From Candidatus Kapaibacterium sp. (GTDB taxonomy: Bacteria; Bacteroidota; Ignavibacteria; Kapaibacteriales; HRBIN21): a stretch of DNA of 64,000 nt. The translations under genes were made by a program, and so were the position numbers. The stretch is taken from the NCBI GenBank assembly GCA_938084565.1, contig CALKEU010000004.1, forward strand, positions 1-64,000, in the 5' to 3' direction. Shown in pieces: positions 38,716 to 45,657 of the stretch. Under the pieces are notes generated by a model. The model was given only the letters and a program-made list of their open reading frames with translations, searched no databases and had not been told where the DNA came from. Position 1 is the stretch's first letter; every line of letters starts with the position of its first letter.

Positions 38716-39485
38716 GGTAGCTCCTCACTTCGTTGAACAGACGGCCGGACCACAACCAGCCCACGCCAGCGCAGATCCGCCACGACTGGTGCTCCGACAC
38801 CTCGGACCTGACTTACCCTGCACCACTGCTGCCACTGAGCCTCTGCGGCGCTTGTGTCCCCAAGTAGGAGAACCGAGCCATCGCGCAGGTGCACCACCCA
38901 TCCTTGCCCCTCCTGCCAGCTGAGAGCTATGATGCTCTCTCGAGGAAGTCGGCTTACTAGCTGGACGACCGCACGCGCATGCTCAGCCGTCGGCGGAATC
39001 CCCTTGAGCCAAGGTATATCCTCCGGAAGCCTCATCCCAGGGGGAAGCTGCCGCAGAGAACCAGCCTCATCGAGGCCCCACAGCTGGTGCTGCCATTGCA
39101 GAACAGCCACCAGCGTATGCTCACGGACTACTACCCGGATACCCCCTGGCTTCTCCCAGTAGACACTGGCTGCCTGCACGAATGGATCCCGCAGGAGTGC
39201 TCGACGCCACTCCTCTAGCGAAAACGCCTCATCGCCCTTGGGCAGCCGAGCGCGCAGCTGCGCCGTGTCCAGCAGTCGAACGCCCTCTACCACAATTGAG
39301 TGCACAGGCCATCGCTGCCACCACCCGACCGCCAGAATTGCCAGCAGAGCTATAAGCCCGCAGAGGGTAAAAAATCGCGCCGCAAATCTTCTCGTCTGCG
39401 CTACCCCCTCTTCACCCCCCGTTGAGGGCCAGACAAAAGCACCATCTGCCGGCCGACGCGAGCCGTACCGCCGCCACTTCCTCAT
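38709..39485 (-). CDS. ftsQ: Cell division protein FtsQ
   Basis: FtsQ is a bitopic division protein that links the ring to septal peptidoglycan synthesis. The 258-residue protein has a basic cytoplasmic head, one membrane helix (LCGLIALLAILAVGWWQRW, about residues 42-60) and a POTRA domain (VHSIVVEGVRLLDTAQLRARLP...). A beta domain follows. It is the first gene of ftsQAZ; no mur genes lie upstream, and the SRP RNA gene takes that place. A promoter with TTGACA and TAAATTTG precedes it. Confidence 0.88.
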   Translation of the reverse strand: MRKWRRYGSRRPADGAFVWPSTGGEEGVAQTRRFAARFFTLCGLIALLAILAVGWWQRWPVHSIVVEGVRLLDTAQLRARLPKGDEAFSLEEWRRALLRDPFVQAASVYWEKPGGIRVVVREHTLVAVLQWQHQLWGLDEAGSLRQLPPGMRLPEDIPWLKGIPPTAEHARAVVQLVSRLPRESIIALSWQEGQGWVVHLRDGSVLLLGDTSAAEAQWQQWCRVSQVRGVGAPVVADLRWRGLVVVRPSVQRSEELPW

Positions 39486-39550
39486 CTGCTGATCCTACCG
39501 CCCCTGAGCTGCTGCCGACTCAGAGGCTATCGCTGTTTGCAGACTGCTCA

Positions 39551-39581
39551 CAAATTTAGCACAAGAGTGCCCAATTGTCAA
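39551..39581 (-). promoter_or_regulatory. ftsQAZ promoter: TTGACA, 17 bases, TAAATTTG
   Basis: On the minus strand TTGACA (39581-39576) is followed after 17 bases by TAAATTTG (39558-39551). This is the only promoter here with both a perfect classical -35 hexamer and a TAnnTTTG box. The start would lie near 39547, giving a 62-base leader before ftsQ ATG. Confidence 0.75.
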
Positions 39582-39618
39582 GATCCCTCCGGGCGCTCCC
39601 GGGAGATTACAGCAAAGA

Positions 39619-39720
39619 GGGGACCCAGCCTCCCGTGTCGCGCTATCCACAGGCCGACCGTTGCTTCCTTCCGGACCTGGCGGGGTTAAGCCTGCAACAG
39701 CCGCACGGAGCTCGGTCCCC
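39619..39720 (-). ncRNA. ffs: Signal recognition particle RNA (4.5S type)
   Basis: The minus strand holds the invariant SRP core CAGGTCCGGAAGGAAGCAAC (positions 39683-39664), with the GGAA tetraloop and Ffh-binding bulges. The ends pair as a long hairpin: GGGGACC at the 5' end with GGTCCCC at the 3' end, then AGC with GCT, and CTCCGTG with CACGGGAG. About 102 bases is the length of the short bacterial form. A TAATTTCG box places transcription start at the 5' G of this hairpin. Confidence 0.93.
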
Positions 39721-39722
39721 GT

Positions 39723-39731
39723 GCGAAATTA
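39723..39731 (-). promoter_or_regulatory. SRP RNA promoter box TAATTTCGC
   Basis: TAATTTCG lies at -11 to -4 relative to the first G of the SRP RNA stem (39720). This is the exact place expected for a Bacteroidota -7 element, and it supports the use of the TTCG variant. Confidence 0.6.
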
Positions 39732-39784
39732 CAGCGCCTGCCCCGAACTACCTCATCCCTCCTCGCCCTCCGCCCTCGATTTGC

Positions 39785-39792
39785 TAATTTCG
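39785..39792 (+). promoter_or_regulatory. thyX promoter box TAATTTCG
   Basis: The same TAATTTCG box as at the SRP gene lies 28 bases upstream of thyX ATG 39820; the start is predicted near 39796. Confidence 0.5.
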
Positions 39793-39819
39793 TTATGCCA
39801 CGTAAGCCCTATCCCTCCG

Positions 39820-40695
39820 ATGCCAGTCCGACGCCCAGACGTTGAAGCCCTCATTGGCCGAGAGTTTCGCTGCTTAGACAAAGGCTTTGTTCGGCTCCTG
39901 GATGTCATGGGAGATGATGCTGCAATTGTTCAGGCTGCTCGCGTCTCTTATGGGGAAGGCACTCGCAGCGTCAGTGACGATCGCAAGCTCATCCGCTACC
40001 TCATGCGCCACCGCCATACTTCGCCCTTCGAGATGGTGGAGTTTAAGTTCCACATCAAACTGCCTATCTTCGTGGCTCGGCAGTGGATTCGCCACCGAAC
40101 TGCAAGCGTGAATGAATACAGCGGGCGCTACTCTATCATGCGGGAGGAATTCTACGTACCCGAGCCTGCGCAGCTTCGCCCGCAGAGCTTGCACAATAAA
40201 CAAGGTCGGGCCGATGAACCTCTCCCGGCAGAACTGGCCGAACAGCTCGTTGGTCGGCTCGAGCAGACACAGAAGAAGCTGTATGCAGAGTATCTGGAAC
40301 TCCTCCAGCACGACCTTGCCCGAGAGCTAGCCCGCATCAACCTCCCGCTGGCACTCTACACGGAGTGGTATTGGAAGATCGACCTGCACAACCTCTTCAA
40401 CTTCCTCCGGCTTCGCATGGACGAGCACGCACAGTATGAAATCCGGGTCTACGCCCACACCATCGCCAACATCGTCAAAGTGGTCGTCCCACTGGCGTGG
40501 GAAGCTTTTGAGGACTACGTTCTACAGGCCCTCACCTTCTCACGGCAAGAGCAGCGCGTGTTGGCTCAGCTCCTCCACGGCCAGGGGCTCAGCGAGCAGC
40601 TCCTGGAACAGGCTGGCCTACACGGTCGCGAAGCCCGGGAATTCCAGGAAAAACTCTCCCGTCTGCTGCAGCACAATGCCGCTCGTAATCCGTAA
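39820..40695 (+). CDS. thyX: Flavin-dependent thymidylate synthase
   Basis: ThyX makes dTMP using FAD and methylene-tetrahydrofolate. The 291-residue protein has the ThyX motif RHRTASVNEYSGRYS (residues 91-105), where the essential Ser and Arg lie. The FAD-contacting RHTSPFEMVEFKFHIKLP segment precedes it. I chose ATG 39820 because the upstream open frame runs through the antisense of SRP RNA. The peroxidase gene starts 20 bases before its stop, in another frame, so the pair is coupled. Confidence 0.95.
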   Translation: MPVRRPDVEALIGREFRCLDKGFVRLLDVMGDDAAIVQAARVSYGEGTRSVSDDRKLIRYLMRHRHTSPFEMVEFKFHIKLPIFVARQWIRHRTASVNEYSGRYSIMREEFYVPEPAQLRPQSLHNKQGRADEPLPAELAEQLVGRLEQTQKKLYAEYLELLQHDLARELARINLPLALYTEWYWKIDLHNLFNFLRLRMDEHAQYEIRVYAHTIANIVKVVVPLAWEAFEDYVLQALTFSRQEQRVLAQLLHGQGLSEQLLEQAGLHGREAREFQEKLSRLLQHNAARNP

Positions 40696-41701
40696 GCGCT
40701 GTCTCGCCCTATTGGCCATTCTCCTGGCTACACTCGCCTGCCAGGAGGAACACTCCTTACTGCCCGAGGGAGTGCCCGTCGACGTCCCGCCAGGTTTCCC
40801 TCCGCTTCCCGTGCCGGAGGACAATCCGTTGACCCCAGAACGCATTGAGCTGGGACGTCACCTCTTCTATGACCCCGAAGCGCTCTCGCCTAACGGCACG
40901 ATTGCCTGTGCCTCCTGCCATCGACAAGAGCGAGCCTTCAGCGATGCCCTCATGCTCAGTATCGGCATTCATGGCCGTAAGCACTGGCGCAGTACTCTCC
41001 CGCTTGCTAACGTCGCCTATGCGCCCCATCTGCTCTGGGACGGTTCGTTCGCCTCTATCGAGCAAGACGTGCTGGCCACCCTTGCTGCACCGACGGCTCT
41101 CGGGTGGCCTGATACGGCGACTTTTGCTGACCGACTGCGGCAACTCCCACACTACCGAGAGGCCTTTCGTCGTGCCTTCAACGCAGAACCTTCAGCGGCT
41201 CTGGCAGCCAAAGCGATTGCGTCATTTGTTCGGACGATTCTGAGCGCTTCTTCCCCTTATGACCGCTTCCAGCGCGGGGATACCACTGCGCTGACTCCCC
41301 AGCAGCGCCATGGCCTCCAGCTCTTCTTCCGCGTGGGCTGTGCCGAATGCCACCGCCCCCCGCTGTTTACAGACTACCAGTTCCACTGCAATGGATTGCT
41401 TGCCCACTATTGGGAACCGGGCCGCTCTGCTGTCACTGGGCGCCCAGCTGACTTTGCACGCTTCCGCACTCCCAGCTTGCGCAACGTGGGCCTGACAGCA
41501 CCATATCTCCATGACGGTTCTCTGGGCACTCTACGGGAAGTCTTACAGCGCTACAATAGCGGCGGCTATCCCATAGCAGCCAAAGATCCGCGGATCCGCC
41601 CCCTCAGGCTCTCCAATGAGGATCTCGCCGCCCTGGAAGCATTCCTCCATAGTCTAACGGACTCCAGCCTCCTGCACAACCCGCGCTACAGCCGTCCGTA
41701 G
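40676..41701 (+). CDS. Di-heme cytochrome c peroxidase (CcpA/MauG family) lipoprotein
   Basis: The 341-residue periplasmic protein has a lipoprotein signal (LLATLAC, Cys near residue 21). Two c-type heme motifs follow, CASCH near residue 79 and CAECH near residue 222, in the usual CcpA spacing. It has the family segments LPLANVAYAPHLLWDGSF and FRTPSLRNVGLTAPYLHDG. CcpA enzymes reduce H2O2; the MauG branch has other oxidative roles, and I cannot separate them here. I chose ATG 40676 at the lipobox-bearing start, which overlaps thyX by 20 bases. It converges with the Crp/Fnr regulator. Confidence 0.9.
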   Translation: MPLVIRKRCLALLAILLATLACQEEHSLLPEGVPVDVPPGFPPLPVPEDNPLTPERIELGRHLFYDPEALSPNGTIACASCHRQERAFSDALMLSIGIHGRKHWRSTLPLANVAYAPHLLWDGSFASIEQDVLATLAAPTALGWPDTATFADRLRQLPHYREAFRRAFNAEPSAALAAKAIASFVRTILSASSPYDRFQRGDTTALTPQQRHGLQLFFRVGCAECHRPPLFTDYQFHCNGLLAHYWEPGRSAVTGRPADFARFRTPSLRNVGLTAPYLHDGSLGTLREVLQRYNSGGYPIAAKDPRIRPLRLSNEDLAALEAFLHSLTDSSLLHNPRYSRP

Positions 41702-41714
41702 GAACGAGACAGCC

Positions 41715-42422
41715 TCAATCGTAAAGTTCGGCAACCTGCGCCAACCCTGCTGGATCTAGTATCCGAATGGCCCGGTGGTCAACACTCACGAGCTTCTTGC
41801 GTTGGAATTCGCTCAAGAGCCGAATGACTGTCTCCGGAGCTGTAGCAACCAACTCGGCTAGCTCCCGCCGCGTCATTGAGGTCTTCAATGCTCCCATCTC
41901 ATCCTCGCCGAAGAGCTCTCGCAAGTACAGCAGTACCTCGGCAAGACGCTGCGGGACAGTTTTCTGTGCCAGCGAGGCAAGGCGAGTCTCCGCCGTGCGC
42001 AGATCGCGAGCCAAGAGCTCCGTTATCGCAGCCATAAGATCGGTATTGCGGCGGAGCAACTCAAAAAAGGTTGCCCGCGGAATGAAACAGAGCACTGCAT
42101 CTTCCAACGCCTCCGCCGTTGCCGTATAGCGTTCATTGCTCAGCAATGCACGGTAGCCTAGCAAATCCCCTTGCTTGGCCAAACGCACAATGACCACATT
42201 GCCCATGGAATCACTGCGGTAGAGCTTGATCGTCCCCTGGTGAACGCAATAGATCCCGGCCGGATAGCTTCCTTCGCGGAAGACCACTTCCCCACGCCGG
42301 TAGTAGTAGCATCCTTTGGCCTCATTGAGCGCGGCAAGTTCCTCGCTACCGAGTGCACTGAAGGCACTCTCCATCCGAATGGGGCACCAATTGCAGGCAG
42401 GGATAGGCATTTTCTGCGACAT
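41715..42422 (-). CDS. Crp/Fnr family transcriptional regulator
   Basis: The protein of about 235 residues has a cyclic-nucleotide-type beta-roll (GCYYYRRGEVVFREGSYPAGIYCVHQGTIKLYRSD), a dimer helix, and a winged helix-turn-helix (TSMTRRELAELVATAPETVIRLLSEFQRKKLV). The N-terminus has CNWC, like the Cys-rich start of Fnr-type sensors, but only two or three Cys residues are visible, so Fe-S sensing is uncertain. Its targets are unknown; the neighbouring peroxidase is a candidate. Start codons at 42434, 42422 and 42410 are all possible; 42422 suits the predicted RNA start near 42444. Confidence 0.85.
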   Translation of the reverse strand: MSQKMPIPACNWCPIRMESAFSALGSEELAALNEAKGCYYYRRGEVVFREGSYPAGIYCVHQGTIKLYRSDSMGNVVIVRLAKQGDLLGYRALLSNERYTATAEALEDAVLCFIPRATFFELLRRNTDLMAAITELLARDLRTAETRLASLAQKTVPQRLAEVLLYLRELFGEDEMGALKTSMTRRELAELVATAPETVIRLLSEFQRKKLVSVDHRAIRILDPAGLAQVAELYD

Positions 42423-42446
42423 AGCCGCTACCATAGGTAGGCTTTC

Positions 42447-42455
42447 GCAAAAATA
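42447..42455 (-). promoter_or_regulatory. Crp/Fnr gene promoter box TATTTTTGC
   Basis: TATTTTTG on the minus strand fits TAnnTTTG; the predicted start near 42444 is 22 bases before ATG 42422. Confidence 0.55.
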
Positions 42456-42500
42456 CGCCTTCTCCCTTATACGGGCTCAACCTCCCGCTAGTCCGGATGC

Positions 42501-43754
42501 TCACCATCGGTACATGAGGCCACAGCTGAGCAGGGGGAATGCGCTAAGGCTGCCGTCGACCGTGACCAGGAAGGGCCCCAGCGGTTGGGAAAGGCCCAGC
42601 GTGAACTTCCAATTCGTATGGGTGAATACCGGACGCACTACCTGGGGTTTCGTATCGCCGGGCTGTTCTGGTGTGGGCCGCTTATCGGCGGGCAATAAAC
42701 CCAGCTGAATTTGGACCTGTATCGGCAGCACGAAGGTATACTCGGACTCGATACGAATCCGCTCCCATGCAGCACCGGCGTAACACAGGGTGCCCCAATT
42801 GCCGAGAGGAACAGCCAGATGGAGATTCGCACTCCAGATCGTTGCCCACGCCCGCAGCCGTGCACCCGTTTCCCCAATTGTGTTACGCAGCGTTGTTCCC
42901 TGATAAACTAGCTGCACAGCACCCTGCACGGGCAGGCGGACAAGCTCACCATATTGGGTCACACTGTGGGTCAGCCCAACCCCCCAGAAAGCAAAGTGGC
43001 CAACGTTGCGGTCCCACTGCACAGGCGGAATAAGGCGTACGAGCAGCTCCGTTCCCCACAGCGCTCCCACCTCTACCTGTGGAACGGCAGCGAAGAGGGT
43101 TTGCATGTTCTGCCCCGGTGGCAAGTCAAAGCGAGCTGCTGGGATACGGGATAGAGCTGAATCCAGCGCCGCTCGCGCTGCCGGACTCAGTTGTCGATAG
43201 AGGGGGTCACGCCGGATGCGGTTAACGAAGTAGTCACGCGGGAGCGTGATTGCAGCAGGCAGATAGCCAAAAACGGTTGCTGCTCGTTCAGGCAGACGAA
43301 TGCTATCCTCACGGATACCCTCGTAGAAGAGGTAGCGTAGCAGGCTTACCACAAGGCCGGCTGTATCGTACACTACCAGCACCGGCTGTCCATCGACAAA
43401 GCGGAGATGTGCGTACGGCTCAATCCGCAAGAGGCTATCGGTCGGGGCCTGTGGGACATATGTCCGCTGGCTCTCCCGGATAACCCCCAGCATGGAGTGG
43501 AAGCCGAAGCGGATGTACGGCCTTGTAACCTTACGCGGAACCGGCTCATGGCAGAAGAAGCGTGCATTGGAGACAGCGTTAACCGTCACCACCAACGGCT
43601 GCATAAAGGGGATTGCATTGAGTCGCATCAGATCGTAAGCAAACAGGCGCGCCACCTCCACCATCAGCGAATCGGCCGGCTGTGTCTGTGCTCCCAGGAG
43701 CCTACTGCAGCAGAGCGCAACGAATGCACAGCACCACCAACCCCGTTGCCCCAT
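42501..43754 (-). CDS. Predicted outer-membrane beta-barrel protein, function unknown
   Basis: This protein of 417 residues has a short signal peptide ending after LLGAQ. The N-terminal 180 residues mix helix and strand. The C-terminal half shows alternating strands with aromatic ends (VGALWGTELLVRLIPPV, GHFAFWGVGLTHSV, WATIWSANLHLAVPLGNWG). The last strand ends in Trp (LLSCGLMYRW), which is typical of an outer-membrane barrel. I do not recognise the family. It follows the small membrane protein gene by 7 bases on the same strand. Confidence 0.6.
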   Translation of the reverse strand: MGQRGWWCCAFVALCCSRLLGAQTQPADSLMVEVARLFAYDLMRLNAIPFMQPLVVTVNAVSNARFFCHEPVPRKVTRPYIRFGFHSMLGVIRESQRTYVPQAPTDSLLRIEPYAHLRFVDGQPVLVVYDTAGLVVSLLRYLFYEGIREDSIRLPERAATVFGYLPAAITLPRDYFVNRIRRDPLYRQLSPAARAALDSALSRIPAARFDLPPGQNMQTLFAAVPQVEVGALWGTELLVRLIPPVQWDRNVGHFAFWGVGLTHSVTQYGELVRLPVQGAVQLVYQGTTLRNTIGETGARLRAWATIWSANLHLAVPLGNWGTLCYAGAAWERIRIESEYTFVLPIQVQIQLGLLPADKRPTPEQPGDTKPQVVRPVFTHTNWKFTLGLSQPLGPFLVTVDGSLSAFPLLSCGLMYRW

Positions 43755-43761
43755 AGGTGCC

Positions 43762-43944
43762 TCAGAAAGCCTTCTTGCGGATGACCAGGTAGATGGGTAC
43801 GGCTACAATTCCCACAAGCAGCAGAAAGGCCACGTTGAGCACGAAGCTGAGCGTGAAACCCAGAATCCATCCGACGAGCTTGACGACTCCGTAGGCAAGA
43901 AACAGCGAAAGCACAATTGCTACACCTGTCTTCAGAGCCTCCAT
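43762..43944 (-). CDS. Small two-helix membrane protein
   Basis: This 60-residue protein is almost entirely two hydrophobic helices (GVAIVLSLFLAYGVVKLVGWILGF, and FVLNVAFLLLVGIVAVPIYLVI) with a basic end (RKKAF). It resembles short phage-shock- or DUF-type membrane peptides, but no family can be named. It precedes the outer-membrane protein gene by 7 bases, which supports a real gene, and follows the terminator of the initiator tRNA. Confidence 0.55.
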   Translation of the reverse strand: MEALKTGVAIVLSLFLAYGVVKLVGWILGFTLSFVLNVAFLLLVGIVAVPIYLVIRKKAF

Positions 43945-43965
43945 CCCCCTTCGGCCATTGACTCA

Positions 43966-44001
43966 AACAAAAAGCGAGGAGGCAGCTCATGCCGCCTCCT
44001 C
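43966..44001 (-). terminator. Rho-independent terminator of tRNA-fMet
   Basis: On the minus strand GAGGAGGC and GCCTCCTC (8 bp, extendable inward by GC pairs) form a stem, followed by GCTTTTTGTTT. It lies immediately downstream of the tRNA. Confidence 0.85.
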
Positions 44002-44005
44002 ATCG

Positions 44006-44078
44006 TAGCGGGGGCAGGACTTGAACCTGCAACCTCCAGGTTATGAGCCTGGCGAGCTACCAATTGCTCCACCCCGCG
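44006..44078 (-). tRNA. Initiator tRNA-fMet (CAT)
   Basis: The minus strand folds as a full tRNA: acceptor CGCGGGG with CCCCGCT, D-stem GAGC/GCTC, anticodon stem CCAGG/CCTGG with loop CTCATAA, T-arm GCAGG TTCAAGT CCTGC. Position 1 is C and position 72 is T, so the terminal pair is open, the hallmark of bacterial initiator tRNAs. The A11-U24 pair is also kept. The anticodon stem has A29-U41 rather than the third G-C pair. CCA is not encoded. Confidence 0.95.
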
Positions 44079-44090
44079 ATCCTTGCTGAC

Positions 44091-44099
44091 GCAAAATTA
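44091..44099 (-). promoter_or_regulatory. tRNA-fMet promoter box TAATTTTGC, overlapping the GH57 stop codon
   Basis: TAATTTTGC on the minus strand lies 13 bases from the tRNA 5' end; RNA would start near 44088. The first three bases are the TAA stop codon of the GH57 gene (44099-44097). Confidence 0.7.
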
Positions 44100-45656
44100 C
44101 GCGCTTTGCCCCATACGGAGAGCAGCCTCCCCAGGGGCTCGTGCTATGTGGAGGGCTCGTTCGACGTGCCATTGGAAGAGTTGTTCAAAAAGCGGTGCAG
44201 CCGGTGTGGGATGTTCGGGGCTCTGCCACCAGAACCAGTCGGAGCCCTCGGCCACGAGCAGGTGCTCGAATGCTTCGTGCCAGGAGGGCCAAGGGAGCCA
44301 TGCTCGGGCCTCTTCCACCAACGAGCGTGCCCGTGCCAGCGCTTCCCACGCCGCCGTATGGGCTGGGGTACCGATCCAGATGTGCAAAGATCCCTCCACC
44401 CACGAGCCCGGCCGAATGCTCGAAAGCCGTGGAAAGGCTCCTCTATCTCCGGCCAACACATCACGGCAGGTAGCCATGGCCAGACGTGGTTCCGAACGGA
44501 AGCATTCGCTCAAGGCATGCAAAAATTCAACCCCGTTGTCGGGATAGGAATCCCAGCAATTTTCGCCATCGAGCGCCACAACGAGCACGGCAGTCTGCAA
44601 AATCGCTTCACCGTAGTACCGCACGAGCTCCTCTCGGACGCTGAGCATATATTGACAGCTCTCCTGCACTGCCCGCTCAGCCTCCCAGCCGCCGTATCGG
44701 AAGCCAATGGCATCCGACAGGAAGCGGTCGCGGAAGAACACCACGATGTCCCCTGCCGGGGTCGAGACACGATGGGGTAAGTACTTCTGGAGTAGGGGCG
44801 CCGTCGGCAGAGAGCGAAAGAGCTGAACTTCATCGGTGGCCGTCCACCGCAATCCAGCAGCTGCCATCTGCGTAAGAGCTGCCATGCTGACGGCTCCTTC
44901 GGGCGCCCACATCCCTTCGGGAATAACCCCGAGGAGCTCCGCACAGTACTGGCGTGCGCGCACACACTGGAGCCAGGCATCCTGAGGGAAGCGAAAAGCC
45001 AGCCGTGGCACCGTGATCCCAGGATTGCTCTCGGCCGCACTATCCGTGTCGCAGAGCAGGGGGAGTATGGGATGATAGTACGGTGAACAGCTCAGCTCAA
45101 TGCCCTCACGCTTTACGAGTTCCTGCAGTGCTCGGAGGGCATCGCGGAGGAACATGCGATGCAGACTCTGCAGCATCTGGAGCTCCTCAGCACGGAAGCC
45201 CCTATCCTGTTGAAACCACTGCTCCAGCAGAGACAAGCGTCGGCGGTGGGGGAAGGTCCAGACAAGCTGTGTCCACATCTGCAGATCGAGCCACTCCCCG
45301 GCTGTGAGAGAGCCCTCCTGCAGGCGAGTCCAGAGCTGCCGGAGCACTGGGAAGCGTTCCCGAAGCGGGGCCGGAGGCTCGAGCATCTGCCAGTACCTCC
45401 TTGCGGTCTCATCGCCATTGCCTATAGTCTCTGCTGGATCGGTCAGACCAGCTGTGGCGTACTCGGTAAGCTGTGCAAGCAGCGAAGGCACAAGATTGAG
45501 CACGCACCGCACCTCACCGAGCTCCCTCAGCACGCCGAAGACTGTTGCGTAGTCCTTCACCCCCCGCAAGCGAACCCACGGCAGGAGCGCTCGCCCCTCC
45601 CAGCGGTAGTCGGGCTGGTGGTAGTGCCAGAGAAATACCACACGCAACGGGAGCAT
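44097..45656 (-). CDS. Glycoside hydrolase family 57 protein (alpha-glucan active)
   Basis: GH57 enzymes are retaining alpha-amylases, amylopullulanases, branching enzymes or 4-alpha-glucanotransferases, often from thermophiles. The 519-residue protein has the family blocks: LWHYHQPDY (residues 10-17), SPYYHPILPLL near 191, GMWAPEGAVS with the nucleophile-position E253, ALDGENCWDSY with the acid/base-position D363, and the helical end GSDWFWW. The exact activity is unclear; the closest pattern is the alpha-amylase/amylopullulanase-like subgroup. It starts one base after the mutS2 stop. Its stop TAA is part of a tRNA promoter. Confidence 0.88.
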   Translation of the reverse strand: MLPLRVVFLWHYHQPDYRWEGRALLPWVRLRGVKDYATVFGVLRELGEVRCVLNLVPSLLAQLTEYATAGLTDPAETIGNGDETARRYWQMLEPPAPLRERFPVLRQLWTRLQEGSLTAGEWLDLQMWTQLVWTFPHRRRLSLLEQWFQQDRGFRAEELQMLQSLHRMFLRDALRALQELVKREGIELSCSPYYHPILPLLCDTDSAAESNPGITVPRLAFRFPQDAWLQCVRARQYCAELLGVIPEGMWAPEGAVSMAALTQMAAAGLRWTATDEVQLFRSLPTAPLLQKYLPHRVSTPAGDIVVFFRDRFLSDAIGFRYGGWEAERAVQESCQYMLSVREELVRYYGEAILQTAVLVVALDGENCWDSYPDNGVEFLHALSECFRSEPRLAMATCRDVLAGDRGAFPRLSSIRPGSWVEGSLHIWIGTPAHTAAWEALARARSLVEEARAWLPWPSWHEAFEHLLVAEGSDWFWWQSPEHPTPAAPLFEQLFQWHVERALHIARAPGEAALRMGQSA

Positions 45657-45657
45657 T

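Noticed and set aside
39661-39819. Upstream extension of thyX
   Set aside because: It runs across the antisense of the SRP RNA and its promoter; the ThyX family start is at ATG 39820.
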